Source of the DNA: Proteobacteria bacterium UBA1847
GTDB taxonomy: Bacteria > Pseudomonadota > Gammaproteobacteria > Steroidobacterales > Woeseiaceae
Direction of reading: 5' to 3'
NCBI GenBank assembly: GCA_002338605.1
Contig: DDIP01000194.1
Coordinates: forward strand, 1-8,782
Length of the DNA: 8,782 nucleotides
Under the pieces are notes generated by a model. The model ran no database searches, had not been told where the DNA came from, and worked only from the letters and a program-made list of their open reading frames with translations. Of the stretch, positions 1-7,010 are shown one piece after another. Within the stretch, counting starts at the first letter, position 1. Every line of letters starts with the position of its first letter. The position numbers and the translations under genes were made by a program.

Positions 1-1317
<1,317 letters not shown>

Positions 1318-1376
1318 ATGCGGCTCGGGCAGGGGCGCGAGTCATGCTCGTGAACCCGCACCACTGGCAAGACCTG

Positions 1377-1403
1377 AAAACCCGGCTTCGGCCGGGTTTT
1401 CTT
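1377..1403 (+). terminator. Intrinsic terminator of groEL
   Basis: A perfect 10-bp stem, AAAACCCGGC (1377-1386) with GCCGGGTTTT (1391-1400), is closed by a TTCG tetraloop in the extra-stable C(UUCG)G context. It is followed by further T-rich sequence (TTTTCTT). It lies 60 bases after the groEL stop and before the next gene on the same strand, so it separates the two transcription units. Confidence 0.93.
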
Positions 1404-1425
1404 GGTTTGGTGATGTCCAATATAT

Positions 1426-1454
1426 TTGACATGATGTAAAGAATAATTTACCTT
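1426..1454 (+). promoter_or_regulatory. Candidate sigma-70 promoter with overlapping inverted repeat (possible operator)
   Basis: A perfect -35 hexamer TTGACA (1426-1431) is followed after 17 bases by a weak -10, TACCTT (1449-1454, 3 of 6 consensus bases). It lies between the groEL terminator and the start at 1489. Overlapping the -35 is the inverted repeat ACAT-G-ATGT (1429-1437), loosely extended by TTT and AAA on either side (1425-1440). Such an arrangement would suit autoregulation by the XRE-type protein encoded downstream. The promoter is plausible, and the operator role is inference from position and symmetry only. Confidence 0.45.
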
Positions 1455-1488
1455 GCTTTTCTAACAAATCCTGCAGGAGAACAAGTCA

Positions 1489-1929
1489 GTGGATTGGTCG
1501 TTTGAAGAAAAGAGTGCCTGGGGTTCGTTGCTGGCGGTGGTCATCTCTTCATGGTTGTTTTTTCCGGTCGCATTGACTCACCTTGCCGCCGGCGGTGAAC
1601 TACGTGAGTTGGCGGGTCGAGCGATTCTTGTCGTTTTTGTCATTGTCGTTGTAGAGATTGTGTATCACTCGATTTTCGCAATCGCATCGCGAAACACGGG
1701 CAGCGATGAGCGAGATGTGCTGATCAGCATGAAAGCTGACAAATGGTCGGGCTACGTTCTGGCCTTCGGCGTTTGCTGGATCATTGGATTGATCGTAGTT
1801 CGCGACGTACTACCAGGGTCACCGCCGCCATCGAGCGTACTCATCGCAATTTATTTGTTGCTGGCCTTAACCGTATCCGAAGCATCAAAAATCCTGCTGC
1901 AAATCTGGTATTACCGGACCGGCATCTAA
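1489..1929 (+). CDS. Small four-helix integral membrane protein, function unknown
   Basis: This 146-residue protein starts at GTG, with a good Shine-Dalgarno AGGAG (1475-1479) nine bases upstream. The sequence shows four probable membrane segments, roughly residues 12-33, 42-66, 88-107 and 114-138, with short loops and a small charged segment (about 68-86, [19 protein letters not shown]) between helices 2 and 3. No catalytic motif is visible, and I do not recognise a named family with confidence. The stop codon overlaps the start of the following XRE regulator (TAATG), so the two are translationally coupled. Pairs of a small membrane protein and a short XRE regulator are common in bacteria. 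In such pairs the regulator usually controls the pair itself, and the membrane partner may sense the envelope or modulate the regulator. That is inference from context. Confidence 0.85.
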   Translation: MDWSFEEKSAWGSLLAVVISSWLFFPVALTHLAAGGELRELAGRAILVVFVIVVVEIVYHSIFAIASRNTGSDERDVLISMKADKWSGYVLAFGVCWIIGLIVVRDVLPGSPPPSSVLIAIYLLLALTVSEASKILLQIWYYRTGI

Positions 1930-2150
1930 TGGTTTCGACAGGAGTGCGCAACAAAATTCGCAAACTGCGGTTCGCGAAAGACGAAATGACACAACAACAA
2001 CTTGCGGACCAGGTTGGCGTTACGCGGCAAACAATCGTTGCGGTTGAGAACGGGAAATACTCCCCGTCGCTCGATGTCGCATTCAGGATTGCTATTGCGC
2101 TGGGCGAGCCTCTCGATGCCGTCTTTTATTACGAGCCAGGTGCCAGATAA
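1929..2150 (+). CDS. XRE/Cro-CI family helix-turn-helix regulator (73 aa)
   Basis: This minimal DNA-binding protein consists almost entirely of one Cro/CI-type HTH domain. Helices 2 and 3 fall at about residues 21-40 ([20 protein letters not shown]), followed by the family hallmark [19 protein letters not shown] and a short tail ending [11 protein letters not shown]. The frame is open further upstream, but the ATG at 1929 overlaps the TAA of the membrane-protein gene by one base (TAATG) and gives the normal family length, so I chose it. No strong Shine-Dalgarno is visible, consistent with translational coupling. The protein lacks any ligand-binding or oligomerisation domain and probably works as a dimer. 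The likely target is its own promoter region near 1426-1454. The last 59 bases overlap the 3' end of msrQ on the other strand. Confidence 0.9.
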   Translation: MVSTGVRNKIRKLRFAKDEMTQQQLADQVGVTRQTIVAVENGKYSPSLDVAFRIAIALGEPLDAVFYYEPGAR

Positions 2151-2724
2151 CTCTTGCGCCAAACAGAATCGTGAGAATCGCAGCGTAGATCAACGGTTCG
2201 GTTACGTCTTTCTTGACCTGCCACCAGTAGTGCCAGACGCCAAGGATTGCCGCGGCGTAGATTGCGTTATGCAGAGTCTGCCAATGCTGCCCCATTCGAC
2301 GTCGTACTGCGGTAAAGGATGTCGCCGCGAGCGCGGTCAGTATCAGCAGCGCCGTGAATCCAATCAATACAAACGGACGCTTTGTCAGGTCTTCGATGAT
2401 TTCGCTGAGTCGCAGATCCCGGTCGAGGACAACCCAGGTCGTAAAGTGCATCAGCGCGTAGAAAAACGTGAACAAACCCAGCATGCGGCGAAAGCGCGAC
2501 AGCCAGTTCCAGCCAGTAACACGCCGCAACGGTGTAATCGCCAGGGTGATCATGATGAATCGCAGTCCCCAGTTGCCGAAGCGATCGAGGATTTCTTCGA
2601 CCGGATTTGCGCCCAAAGTGCCGCTCAAGCCGATCGCATCGGTGACGACGAGGCCTGCGGGAAGAAGGCACAACAGAAAAACAACAGGCTTCCAGAAAAA
2701 GCGGATTTGTTGCAGCGTATTCAA
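2092..2724 (-). CDS. msrQ: MsrQ, heme-containing membrane subunit of the MsrPQ methionine sulfoxide reductase
   Basis: MsrQ (YedZ) is a cytoplasmic-membrane b-type cytochrome that passes electrons from the respiratory chain to periplasmic MsrP. The 210-residue length is normal for the family. Several hydrophobic helices are present, along with the conserved blocks [39 protein letters not shown] and WHYWW. His93, His152 and His165 match the positions of the heme-ligand histidines. The start is TTG at 2724, six bases after the msrP stop (TAA ACT CCA TTG) and in the same frame as msrP. No Shine-Dalgarno is evident, so translation probably depends on coupling to msrP. The usable start is uncertain by a few codons. 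The 3' end overlaps the convergent XRE gene by 59 bases. Confidence 0.95.
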   Translation of the reverse strand: MNTLQQIRFFWKPVVFLLCLLPAGLVVTDAIGLSGTLGANPVEEILDRFGNWGLRFIMITLAITPLRRVTGWNWLSRFRRMLGLFTFFYALMHFTTWVVLDRDLRLSEIIEDLTKRPFVLIGFTALLILTALAATSFTAVRRRMGQHWQTLHNAIYAAAILGVWHYWWQVKKDVTEPLIYAAILTILFGARVIWHLARNKRRHREARPAQ

Positions 2725-2730
2725 TGGAGT

Positions 2731-3690
2731 TTAGTAATTGCGGCGCAGATCCAGGCCCTTGTACAGGTGGGCGACGTGCTCACCATAGCCGTTAAACATC
2801 AGCGTTTCCTGCTTGTCCGCAAATAGGCCTGAGCCAATGCGACGTTCGCGTGCCTGGCTCCAGCGTGGATGGCTGACGCTCGGGTTCACGTTCGCGTAAA
2901 AGCCGTATTCCTGCGGAGCCGCCATATTCCAGCTTGTCCGCGGACGCGACGATGTGAAGTTGATCCTGATGATACTCTTGATGCCCTTGAAGCCATACTT
3001 CCATGGCGTCACGAGGCGAATCGGCGCGCCGTTCTGGTTGGGGATGGACTTTCCGTAAATACCGACCGCAAGAATCGACAACGGGTTGGTGGCTTCCTCG
3101 ATCGTCAGTCCCTCGCGGTAGGGCCAATCGAGTGATCCCCAGCGAACACCGGACATTTGTTTCGGGTCATTGAGAGTTTCGAACGCGACGAATTTTGCCT
3201 TGGATGTTGGCTGAAAATGCTTCACGACGTCGGCCAGCGAAATGCCGACCCACGGGATCACCATCGACCAGGCCTCGACGCAACGCATGCGGTAGATGCG
3301 CTCCTCAAGGTCAAAAGGCTTCATGAAATCCTCGAAGTCCAAGGTGCCGGTCTTCTCTGCATGACCTGAGACATCAATGCTCCATGGGCGCGGTTTGAAG
3401 TCCTCAGCATTCCGGAACGGGTCGCTCTTGCCTGTGCCGAACTCATAGAAATTGTTATAGGTCGTTATGTCCTCATAGCTGTTGGGTGCTTCGTCCGTGC
3501 TGAACTCGCTCTTTTTGATGCCTGAAAGAGCCGCCTGGCGAGTGTCCGGGATTACTGCGGCACCGGCGGCACCGGCAATCAGTGAGCCACCGGCAATTGC
3601 ACCTGCTCGTATGAAATCCCGCCGATTAATGTAATTGGTCTCACTGGTGATTTCCGAGGGCCGGATATCGGCCGGTTTCCTGATCAGCAC
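2731..3690 (-). CDS. msrP: MsrP, periplasmic molybdopterin methionine sulfoxide reductase catalytic subunit
   Basis: MsrP (YedY) reduces methionine sulfoxide in oxidised periplasmic proteins with a molybdenum cofactor, receiving electrons from MsrQ. The 319-residue protein begins [15 protein letters not shown], the usual family opening. I therefore take the GTG at 3690, which has GGAG seven bases upstream, rather than a longer frame reaching 3768. A Tat signal is seen at residues 22-28 (NRRDFIR), followed by a small-residue hydrophobic stretch to about residue 47. The molybdenum-ligating cysteine is Cys137 in [14 protein letters not shown]. Other landmarks are [30 protein letters not shown] and HPRWSQA, with the terminal KGLDLRRNY. 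It is co-transcribed with msrQ, six bases apart. The minus-strand upstream region (3691-3777) is shared with a divergent gene; it contains a TAAAAT -10-like box (3742-3737) but no convincing -35. Confidence 0.97.
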   Translation of the reverse strand: MLIRKPADIRPSEITSETNYINRRDFIRAGAIAGGSLIAGAAGAAVIPDTRQAALSGIKKSEFSTDEAPNSYEDITTYNNFYEFGTGKSDPFRNAEDFKPRPWSIDVSGHAEKTGTLDFEDFMKPFDLEERIYRMRCVEAWSMVIPWVGISLADVVKHFQPTSKAKFVAFETLNDPKQMSGVRWGSLDWPYREGLTIEEATNPLSILAVGIYGKSIPNQNGAPIRLVTPWKYGFKGIKSIIRINFTSSRPRTSWNMAAPQEYGFYANVNPSVSHPRWSQARERRIGSGLFADKQETLMFNGYGEHVAHLYKGLDLRRNY

Positions 3691-3777
3691 GCGCAGTCTC
3701 CATGGGTGGTTTAAATAGTAGACAGGGTCTAAAGGTATTTTATTGCACAGGATGCCGATCCGCGCCAAGCTTTGGCA

Positions 3778-4173
3778 ATGAAACAGCCCCTGGCCCTGTT
3801 CTACGCAGCGACAATTGTTTTTCTGCTCCTGGATTATCTGTTCGGCATCAATATTCGTGTCGCGTTCCTGGAGCCATGGCCAATCGCAAGGCTGATCTAC
3901 TACGGCATTTGTTTCGCATGCTTGAGCCTGGTGATCTGGCGGCCGGGCTGGGGTGCGGTGGCGGCTGCTTTGGAATCCCTGAGCGCCGTCGTCGCGCTGA
4001 CAATGTCGATGGCCGTCCGGGTCATGATTGTCAGCGACGAGATGATTGATTCCGGGACGGGTATTGTTACGGGGGAAGAGATCCTGAACTACCTGATCTC
4101 CGGCAGCGTGGCGTATTTTGCCTGGTATCGGGCTTCAAAGTCGCTAAGTTCGTCTAAAATTCACTTAAAATAA
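3778..4173 (+). CDS. Small integral membrane protein, function unknown
   Basis: This 131-residue protein, starting [21 protein letters not shown], has probable membrane helices at about residues 4-24, 35-53, 58-80 and 107-123. A polar stretch before the last helix (about residues 85-105, [16 protein letters not shown]) is the only obvious soluble segment. I do not recognise the family and see no catalytic motif. I chose ATG 3778; a TTG two codons upstream (3772) is also in frame. No clear Shine-Dalgarno precedes either, and the 5-bp inverted repeat GCCAA-GCT-TTGGC (3764-3776) ends one base before the ATG. The gene is transcribed divergently from msrP, and a TAGACA -35-like box occurs at 3719-3724. 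It could be functionally unrelated to the Msr system. Confidence 0.8.
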   Translation: MKQPLALFYAATIVFLLLDYLFGINIRVAFLEPWPIARLIYYGICFACLSLVIWRPGWGAVAAALESLSAVVALTMSMAVRVMIVSDEMIDSGTGIVTGEEILNYLISGSVAYFAWYRASKSLSSSKIHLK

Positions 4174-4174
4174 G

Positions 4175-4223
4175 CGAATGCCTGAAAAATTGGCGAATAT
4201 TCGGGTGGAATCCTTGGCATTCG
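4175..4223. repeat. Inverted repeat enclosing a 10-bp palindrome
   Basis: CGAATGCC (4175-4182) is exactly complementary to GGCATTCG (4216-4223). Inside this loop lies the perfect palindrome CGAATATTCG (4194-4203). The left arm begins immediately after the TAA of the upstream gene. It may act as an RNA 3'-end structure, but there is no T-run after it, so I do not call it an intrinsic terminator. Confidence 0.45.
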
Positions 4224-4310
4224 GTTTCACGCCTTTGTTATCGACGAATTCTTGCCTTGACCTTGTGCCAATAGTTGTTAATTTCCAAAAAAATGGCCTG
4301 AAAAATCGGC
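4180..4310. repeat. Direct repeat pair GCCTGAAAAATYGGC
   Basis: Two 15-base copies lie at 4180-4194 and 4296-4310, spaced 116 bases apart and identical except for T/C at base 12. Each copy begins GCC and ends GGC, so each could form a small 3-bp hairpin. The left copy overlaps the inverted repeat described for 4175-4223. Two copies are too few to define a repeat family. Confidence 0.4.
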
Positions 4311-4456
4311 AAAAAGCTGTAAATACCGTAAAATGATTCAATCTAGCCTTGACCGCGTCGTGAGCTCTCCTGGCTGTCTGGCCGGAACTTTTTATTGTGT
4401 TTTTAGATTTTAAGCGATTTTTGACGATAATTAACCGTTATTAGACGATTTTCAAT

Positions 4457-5111
4457 TCATTGACTGAGCCAGTTGACCAGCAGCCGGTTTACGTCATCGG
4501 GCGTTCCTGCTGGGTCCAGTGTCCGCAGGGTGAAAGCATCTCGATCGTAAGATTCGACACCAGTGATTTCATCGCCTCAATTTGTTCGACGGAGACGACC
4601 ACGTCATCGGCAGCGAACACAGTGTCCGCTTCATCAGAATCCTGAAAATTAACGATGTAAAAATCGTCGCCGAATTGCACGCGCATTAAAGCAATCGGGT
4701 CAGTGGCTGTTCGCGGGAGGTGGGGAATATTCAGCACAACCAGCCGCCGGGTTCTGTGCGGGACGAGCGTCGCCATTTGCCATAGCAGCAATGCGCCCCA
4801 GTCGTGACCGACAAAAATCGCGTCCTCGAGTCCAAGCGAATCGAGCAGCCCCTCAAGGCCAGCGCCAAGCTCGGTCAGGCAATACGCGGCGGGATCGTGG
4901 GGCGCATCTGTCTGGCCGAAGCAGCGCATGTCGGGTGCAATGGCACGAAAACCGGCGTTGGCCAGCGCCGGCAGCTGGTGCCTTCAGGAGAACGCGAGTT
5001 CAAGGAAGCCGTGAACCAGGACGCACCGGTACCTTGCTCATACCGGGCCATGCAGATGCCGTTGGTCTCTATGAAATCAGCGCCGGGGAACACACAGGCA
5101 TTTGACAGCAA
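4457..5111 (-). pseudogene. Decayed alpha/beta hydrolase (epoxide-hydrolase/haloalkane-dehalogenase type)
   Basis: Read in three frames on the minus strand, this is one broken gene. The start region reads FPGADFIETNGICMARYEQG (TTG 5111 or GTG 5093). A frameshift near 5022-5027 leads to VLVHGFLELAFS, which hits an in-frame TGA (4986-4984) where the family has the Trp of SWRHQ. It continues RHQLPALANAGFRAIAPDMRCFGQTDAP and the nucleophile elbow GHDWGA (Asp at 4803-4801). At about 4612-4620 the sequence jumps from FQDSDEADTVF directly to AADDVVVSVEQIEAM, where intact relatives have roughly 100 residues carrying the cap domain. The catalytic-His block CGHWTQQERP is present, then a second frameshift near 4498-4500 leads to DVNRLLVNWLSQ and a TGA at 4459-4457. 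The homology is recognised from memory of the family. Several independent lesions argue against a single sequencing error. Translation of 4489-4929 alone would give a 146-residue fragment without the cap domain. Confidence 0.87.
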
Positions 5112-5163
5112 AGCGCGGACAATCGCAAAGTGACTGGATCCGACAAAGAAGCGGAGCCCGCCA

Positions 5164-6543
5164 GTGTTTCAGCGCTTTATCAATTCAATAGTTCATCTCA
5201 TCACGAATACGTTCTTCCGGCGCATCGATGTGGTTGGCGATGAGAACATTCCGTCTGACGGTCCGGTCATCTTTGCGGGTAATCACCCGAATGCATTGAT
5301 GGACGGATGGTTACTTACGGCGCGCTGTGGGCGTCGCCCATTGCATTTCGTTGCAAACGCCAAGCTATGGAAATATCCGCTGCTCGGCAGGATGCTCGAC
5401 GCCACGGGTGCGGTGCCGGTGTATCGGCGAGAAGAACATGACGGTGAGGTCGATAATTCGGGAGCCTTCGACCGACTGTTCGATGTCATTGAGTCTGGCA
5501 ACTGCATTGGCGTATTTCCAGAAGGCGTCAGCCATACCGAATCGCAGTTGGCAAAACTGAAGACCGGTACAGCGAGAATCGCCCTGACCGTCGCTGCTCG
5601 CGGCAAGGTATCTGTCACTATTATTCCCTGCGGCCTCAACTATATTCATCGTGATCGTTTTCGCAGCCAGGTCCTGATCGAGTTCGGCGAACCCATTGTT
5701 ATTGGCGACGCCTGGATCGAAAAGTTCCGGGCCGATGAACGCAGCGCCATAAGGGAACTGACCGACTTCCTCGCGAATTCGCTGAAAGCAGTCACACTAA
5801 ATGCACCGGACTGGAGCACCTTGCGTTTTATTCAGACCGCGCGTCGCTTGTACAAGCCCGCAGCGGCCCACCTGACGCCTGCAACCTACGTGGAACTCAA
5901 CCGTCGATTCGTCAAAACCTGGGAGCGCTCCGGCAAGGAACCGGAGATGCTTGCGTTTCGAGCCCGCATTGAGGACTACCAGTCGAGGCTGGAAGCACTC
6001 GGGCTCAAGGACTACCAGTTGCGACAGAAAATTTCGGTTGGAAAAGCATTTCGGCGATTGATGGGCCGGTCGATACTGGCCATGTTGTTGCTCCCGGTCG
6101 CGATACCGGGTCTGCTGTTGCATTTGCCGGTCGGTTGGGTCGCGGCGATTGTTGGTGAAAAGTTCAGTTACGAAACGGACGACGTCGCCACACTCAAGGT
6201 ATTTGCGGCGGTCGCGCTACTGCCGCTCTTGTACCTGGTGGCAGCTTTTCTTATCGGCAGCTACTTCGGATTGGGCTGGGCGATTGCAGCAGCGGTGATT
6301 TTCGTCGTCAGCTTTTCCACATCGTTGTGGGTAATAGAGGCGCAGGCGACGTTGCTGGCGTCGATGATATCGCTTCTGCGGCGCACACGCCTTCGGTCCG
6401 AGATTGATGACCTGCATGCAATACGCGCGGAGCTCGTCGAGACAGTTCGTCAACTGGCCGACCGATTTTCTGACCCTGCCAGTCCGAGAATATTCACGCC
6501 CGATCACTTCAAGCCAACGGGAGCAGCGGATGTGATGAAGTGA
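5164..6543 (+). CDS. PlsC-type (1-acyl-sn-glycerol-3-phosphate) acyltransferase with C-terminal membrane domain
   Basis: This is probably a membrane-bound acyltransferase acting on glycerophosphate or lysophospholipid; the substrate is not determinable here. The 459-residue protein starts at GTG 5164, with GGAG (5153-5156) seven bases upstream and an in-frame stop at 5131. The acyltransferase domain spans about residues 1-185. It has the catalytic motif NHPNALMD (His41 and Asp47, with five residues between instead of the usual four), HFVANAKLWKYPLLGRML, a conserved Arg region at VYRRE, the FPEG motif at 118-121, and the IIPCGLNY block. A linker follows at about 210-300. Hydrophobic segments come next at about 302-332, 343-367 and 370-390, and then a charged, possibly coiled tail. 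Single-domain PlsC is about 240 residues, so the C-terminal half is an extension. It is divergent from the hydrolase pseudogene and stands alone. Confidence 0.9.
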   Translation: MFQRFINSIVHLITNTFFRRIDVVGDENIPSDGPVIFAGNHPNALMDGWLLTARCGRRPLHFVANAKLWKYPLLGRMLDATGAVPVYRREEHDGEVDNSGAFDRLFDVIESGNCIGVFPEGVSHTESQLAKLKTGTARIALTVAARGKVSVTIIPCGLNYIHRDRFRSQVLIEFGEPIVIGDAWIEKFRADERSAIRELTDFLANSLKAVTLNAPDWSTLRFIQTARRLYKPAAAHLTPATYVELNRRFVKTWERSGKEPEMLAFRARIEDYQSRLEALGLKDYQLRQKISVGKAFRRLMGRSILAMLLLPVAIPGLLLHLPVGWVAAIVGEKFSYETDDVATLKVFAAVALLPLLYLVAAFLIGSYFGLGWAIAAAVIFVVSFSTSLWVIEAQATLLASMISLLRRTRLRSEIDDLHAIRAELVETVRQLADRFSDPASPRIFTPDHFKPTGAADVMK

Positions 6544-6649
6544 CCTCTGAATTTCGGTCGGCAGTACATACCGTGTCGGTGGCCGGGAGTATTTCCGGGG
6601 AGATGGCTGACTCGGTGATCCGATCGAATGCGCGTCAGGACGTTTTTCC

Positions 6650-6678
6650 TTGTAATTTGCCGGCTTGAACGCTAATTT
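6650..6678 (+). promoter_or_regulatory. Candidate promoter of the T-box/ileS transcript
   Basis: TTGTAA (6650-6655, 4 of 6 bases of the -35 consensus) is followed after 17 bases by TAATTT (6673-6678, 3 of 6 bases of the -10). Transcription would begin near 6685, almost exactly at the base of T-box Stem I (6682), which favours this placement. The rest of 6544-6681 holds only a small hairpin, CCGGGA-GTAT-TTCCGG (6583-6598), without a T-run, and no convincing gene. Both boxes are weak matches, so this is tentative. Confidence 0.35.
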
Positions 6679-6681
6679 CCC

Positions 6682-6994
6682 CGGCAAGACGTTGATAGGG
6701 ACGAGTACGCAGCCCATTCAGGCCAAAGCGACCGGAGGACAGTGAGAGCTCCGGACCTGACACTGCCGAATATCACCCTGGAGTCGCCGCCTGAAAAGCA
6801 CTGCTGACTAGGGCTGGCCGATTGGCCCACGATACGGGTGTCGAAGTGGCAGTTGCGACTTCATGAGGCGGCATCAAGCCGCGAAACCGGGTGGTACCGC
6901 GAAAAACCTTCGCCCTGGCAATTACGGTGGCAGTCACCTTAACTCCTGTATCGGGTTAGGGTGACTGCCACCGTAATTGGTGGGGCTTTTTTTT
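6682..6994 (+). promoter_or_regulatory. Isoleucine T-box riboswitch (tRNA-sensing transcription attenuator) upstream of ileS
   Basis: The leader binds uncharged tRNA-Ile and permits read-through into ileS. The Stem I base is CGGC (6682-6685) with GCCG (6786-6789), then GAC (6688-6690) with GTC (6783-6785). A K-turn-like internal loop, GTTGAT (6691-6696) against GGA (6780-6782), follows. Next come AGGG (6697-6700) with CCCT (6776-6779), and a specifier loop with AGTA (6704-6707) opposite GAATATCA; the specifier codon is ATC (6772-6774), followed by a purine. The upper stems are GCAG/CTGC (6709-6712, 6763-6766), TCAGG/CCTGA (6718-6722, 6756-6760) and CCGGAG/CTCCGG (6732-6737, 6749-6754). A Stem III-like hairpin is at 6868-6882. 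The antiterminator is CCGGG (6887-6891), bulge TGGTACC (6892-6898) and GCG (6899-6901), pairing with CGC (6911-6913) and CCTGG (6914-6918). TGGT (6892-6895) can pair with the ACCA end of tRNA-Ile. Codon, T-box and downstream gene all agree. Confidence 0.95.
6912..6994 (+). terminator. Regulated intrinsic terminator of the ileS T-box, unusually long stem
   Basis: A near-continuous hairpin pairs 6912-6945 with 6953-6986 around a 7-base loop and is followed by eight T residues (6987-6994). The central 20 bp (6919-6938 with 6960-6979) are perfect. The outer part contains G-T wobbles and one G/G mismatch (6918/6980). The inner part also has wobbles (6939/6959, 6944/6954). The left arm at 6912-6918 is the same sequence needed for the antiterminator, so the two structures exclude each other. 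Without uncharged tRNA-Ile, transcription should stop here, before the ileS Shine-Dalgarno at 6999-7002. Confidence 0.95.
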
Positions 6995-7010
6995 GTTTGG
7001 AGTTTGAGTT

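Larger units (their letters stand above)
4174..4456. other. AT-rich intergenic region with short repeats
   Basis: This stretch of about 280 bases is clearly richer in A+T than the flanking genes and has no credible coding frame. It starts right after the stop of the small membrane-protein gene and ends at the last codon of the hydrolase pseudogene on the other strand. It contains an imperfect direct repeat (4180-4194 and 4296-4310, differing at one base), a large inverted repeat (4175-4223), the repeated 9-mer GCCTTGACC (4254-4262 and 4346-4354), and several CGATTTT/GACGATAA-like runs at 4410-4455. No T-tract terminator or confident promoter was found. Confidence 0.55.

Noticed and set aside
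2002..2826. Plus-strand frame of 274 codons opposite msrQ
   Set aside because: It overlaps msrQ almost entirely, and MsrQ has clear family motifs; the plus-strand translation is low-complexity polar sequence with no known motif.
3691..3768. N-terminal extension of MsrP to an upstream start at 3768
   Set aside because: The family starts with MLI(R/K)KP. The GTG at 3690 has a good Shine-Dalgarno and places the Tat signal close to the N-terminus.
4296..4310. CRISPR-like repeat
   Set aside because: Only two short imperfect copies exist with a single 101-base gap; there is no regular array and no cas gene.
4489..4929. Intact 146-residue hydrolase gene
   Set aside because: The frame starts inside a larger recognisable gene, lacks the cap domain and the true C-terminus, and its upstream homologous sequence continues in the same frame past an in-frame TGA; it is a fragment of a pseudogene.
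6583..6598. Terminator for the acyltransferase gene
   Set aside because: The 6-bp hairpin CCGGGA/TTCCGG is not followed by a T-run (GGGAGATGG follows), so an intrinsic terminator is not supported.
6540..6668. Small GTG-started frame of 42 codons overlapping the acyltransferase stop
   Set aside because: It has a weak ribosome-binding site and no recognisable protein features, and it runs into the likely promoter of the T-box transcript; probably a chance frame.
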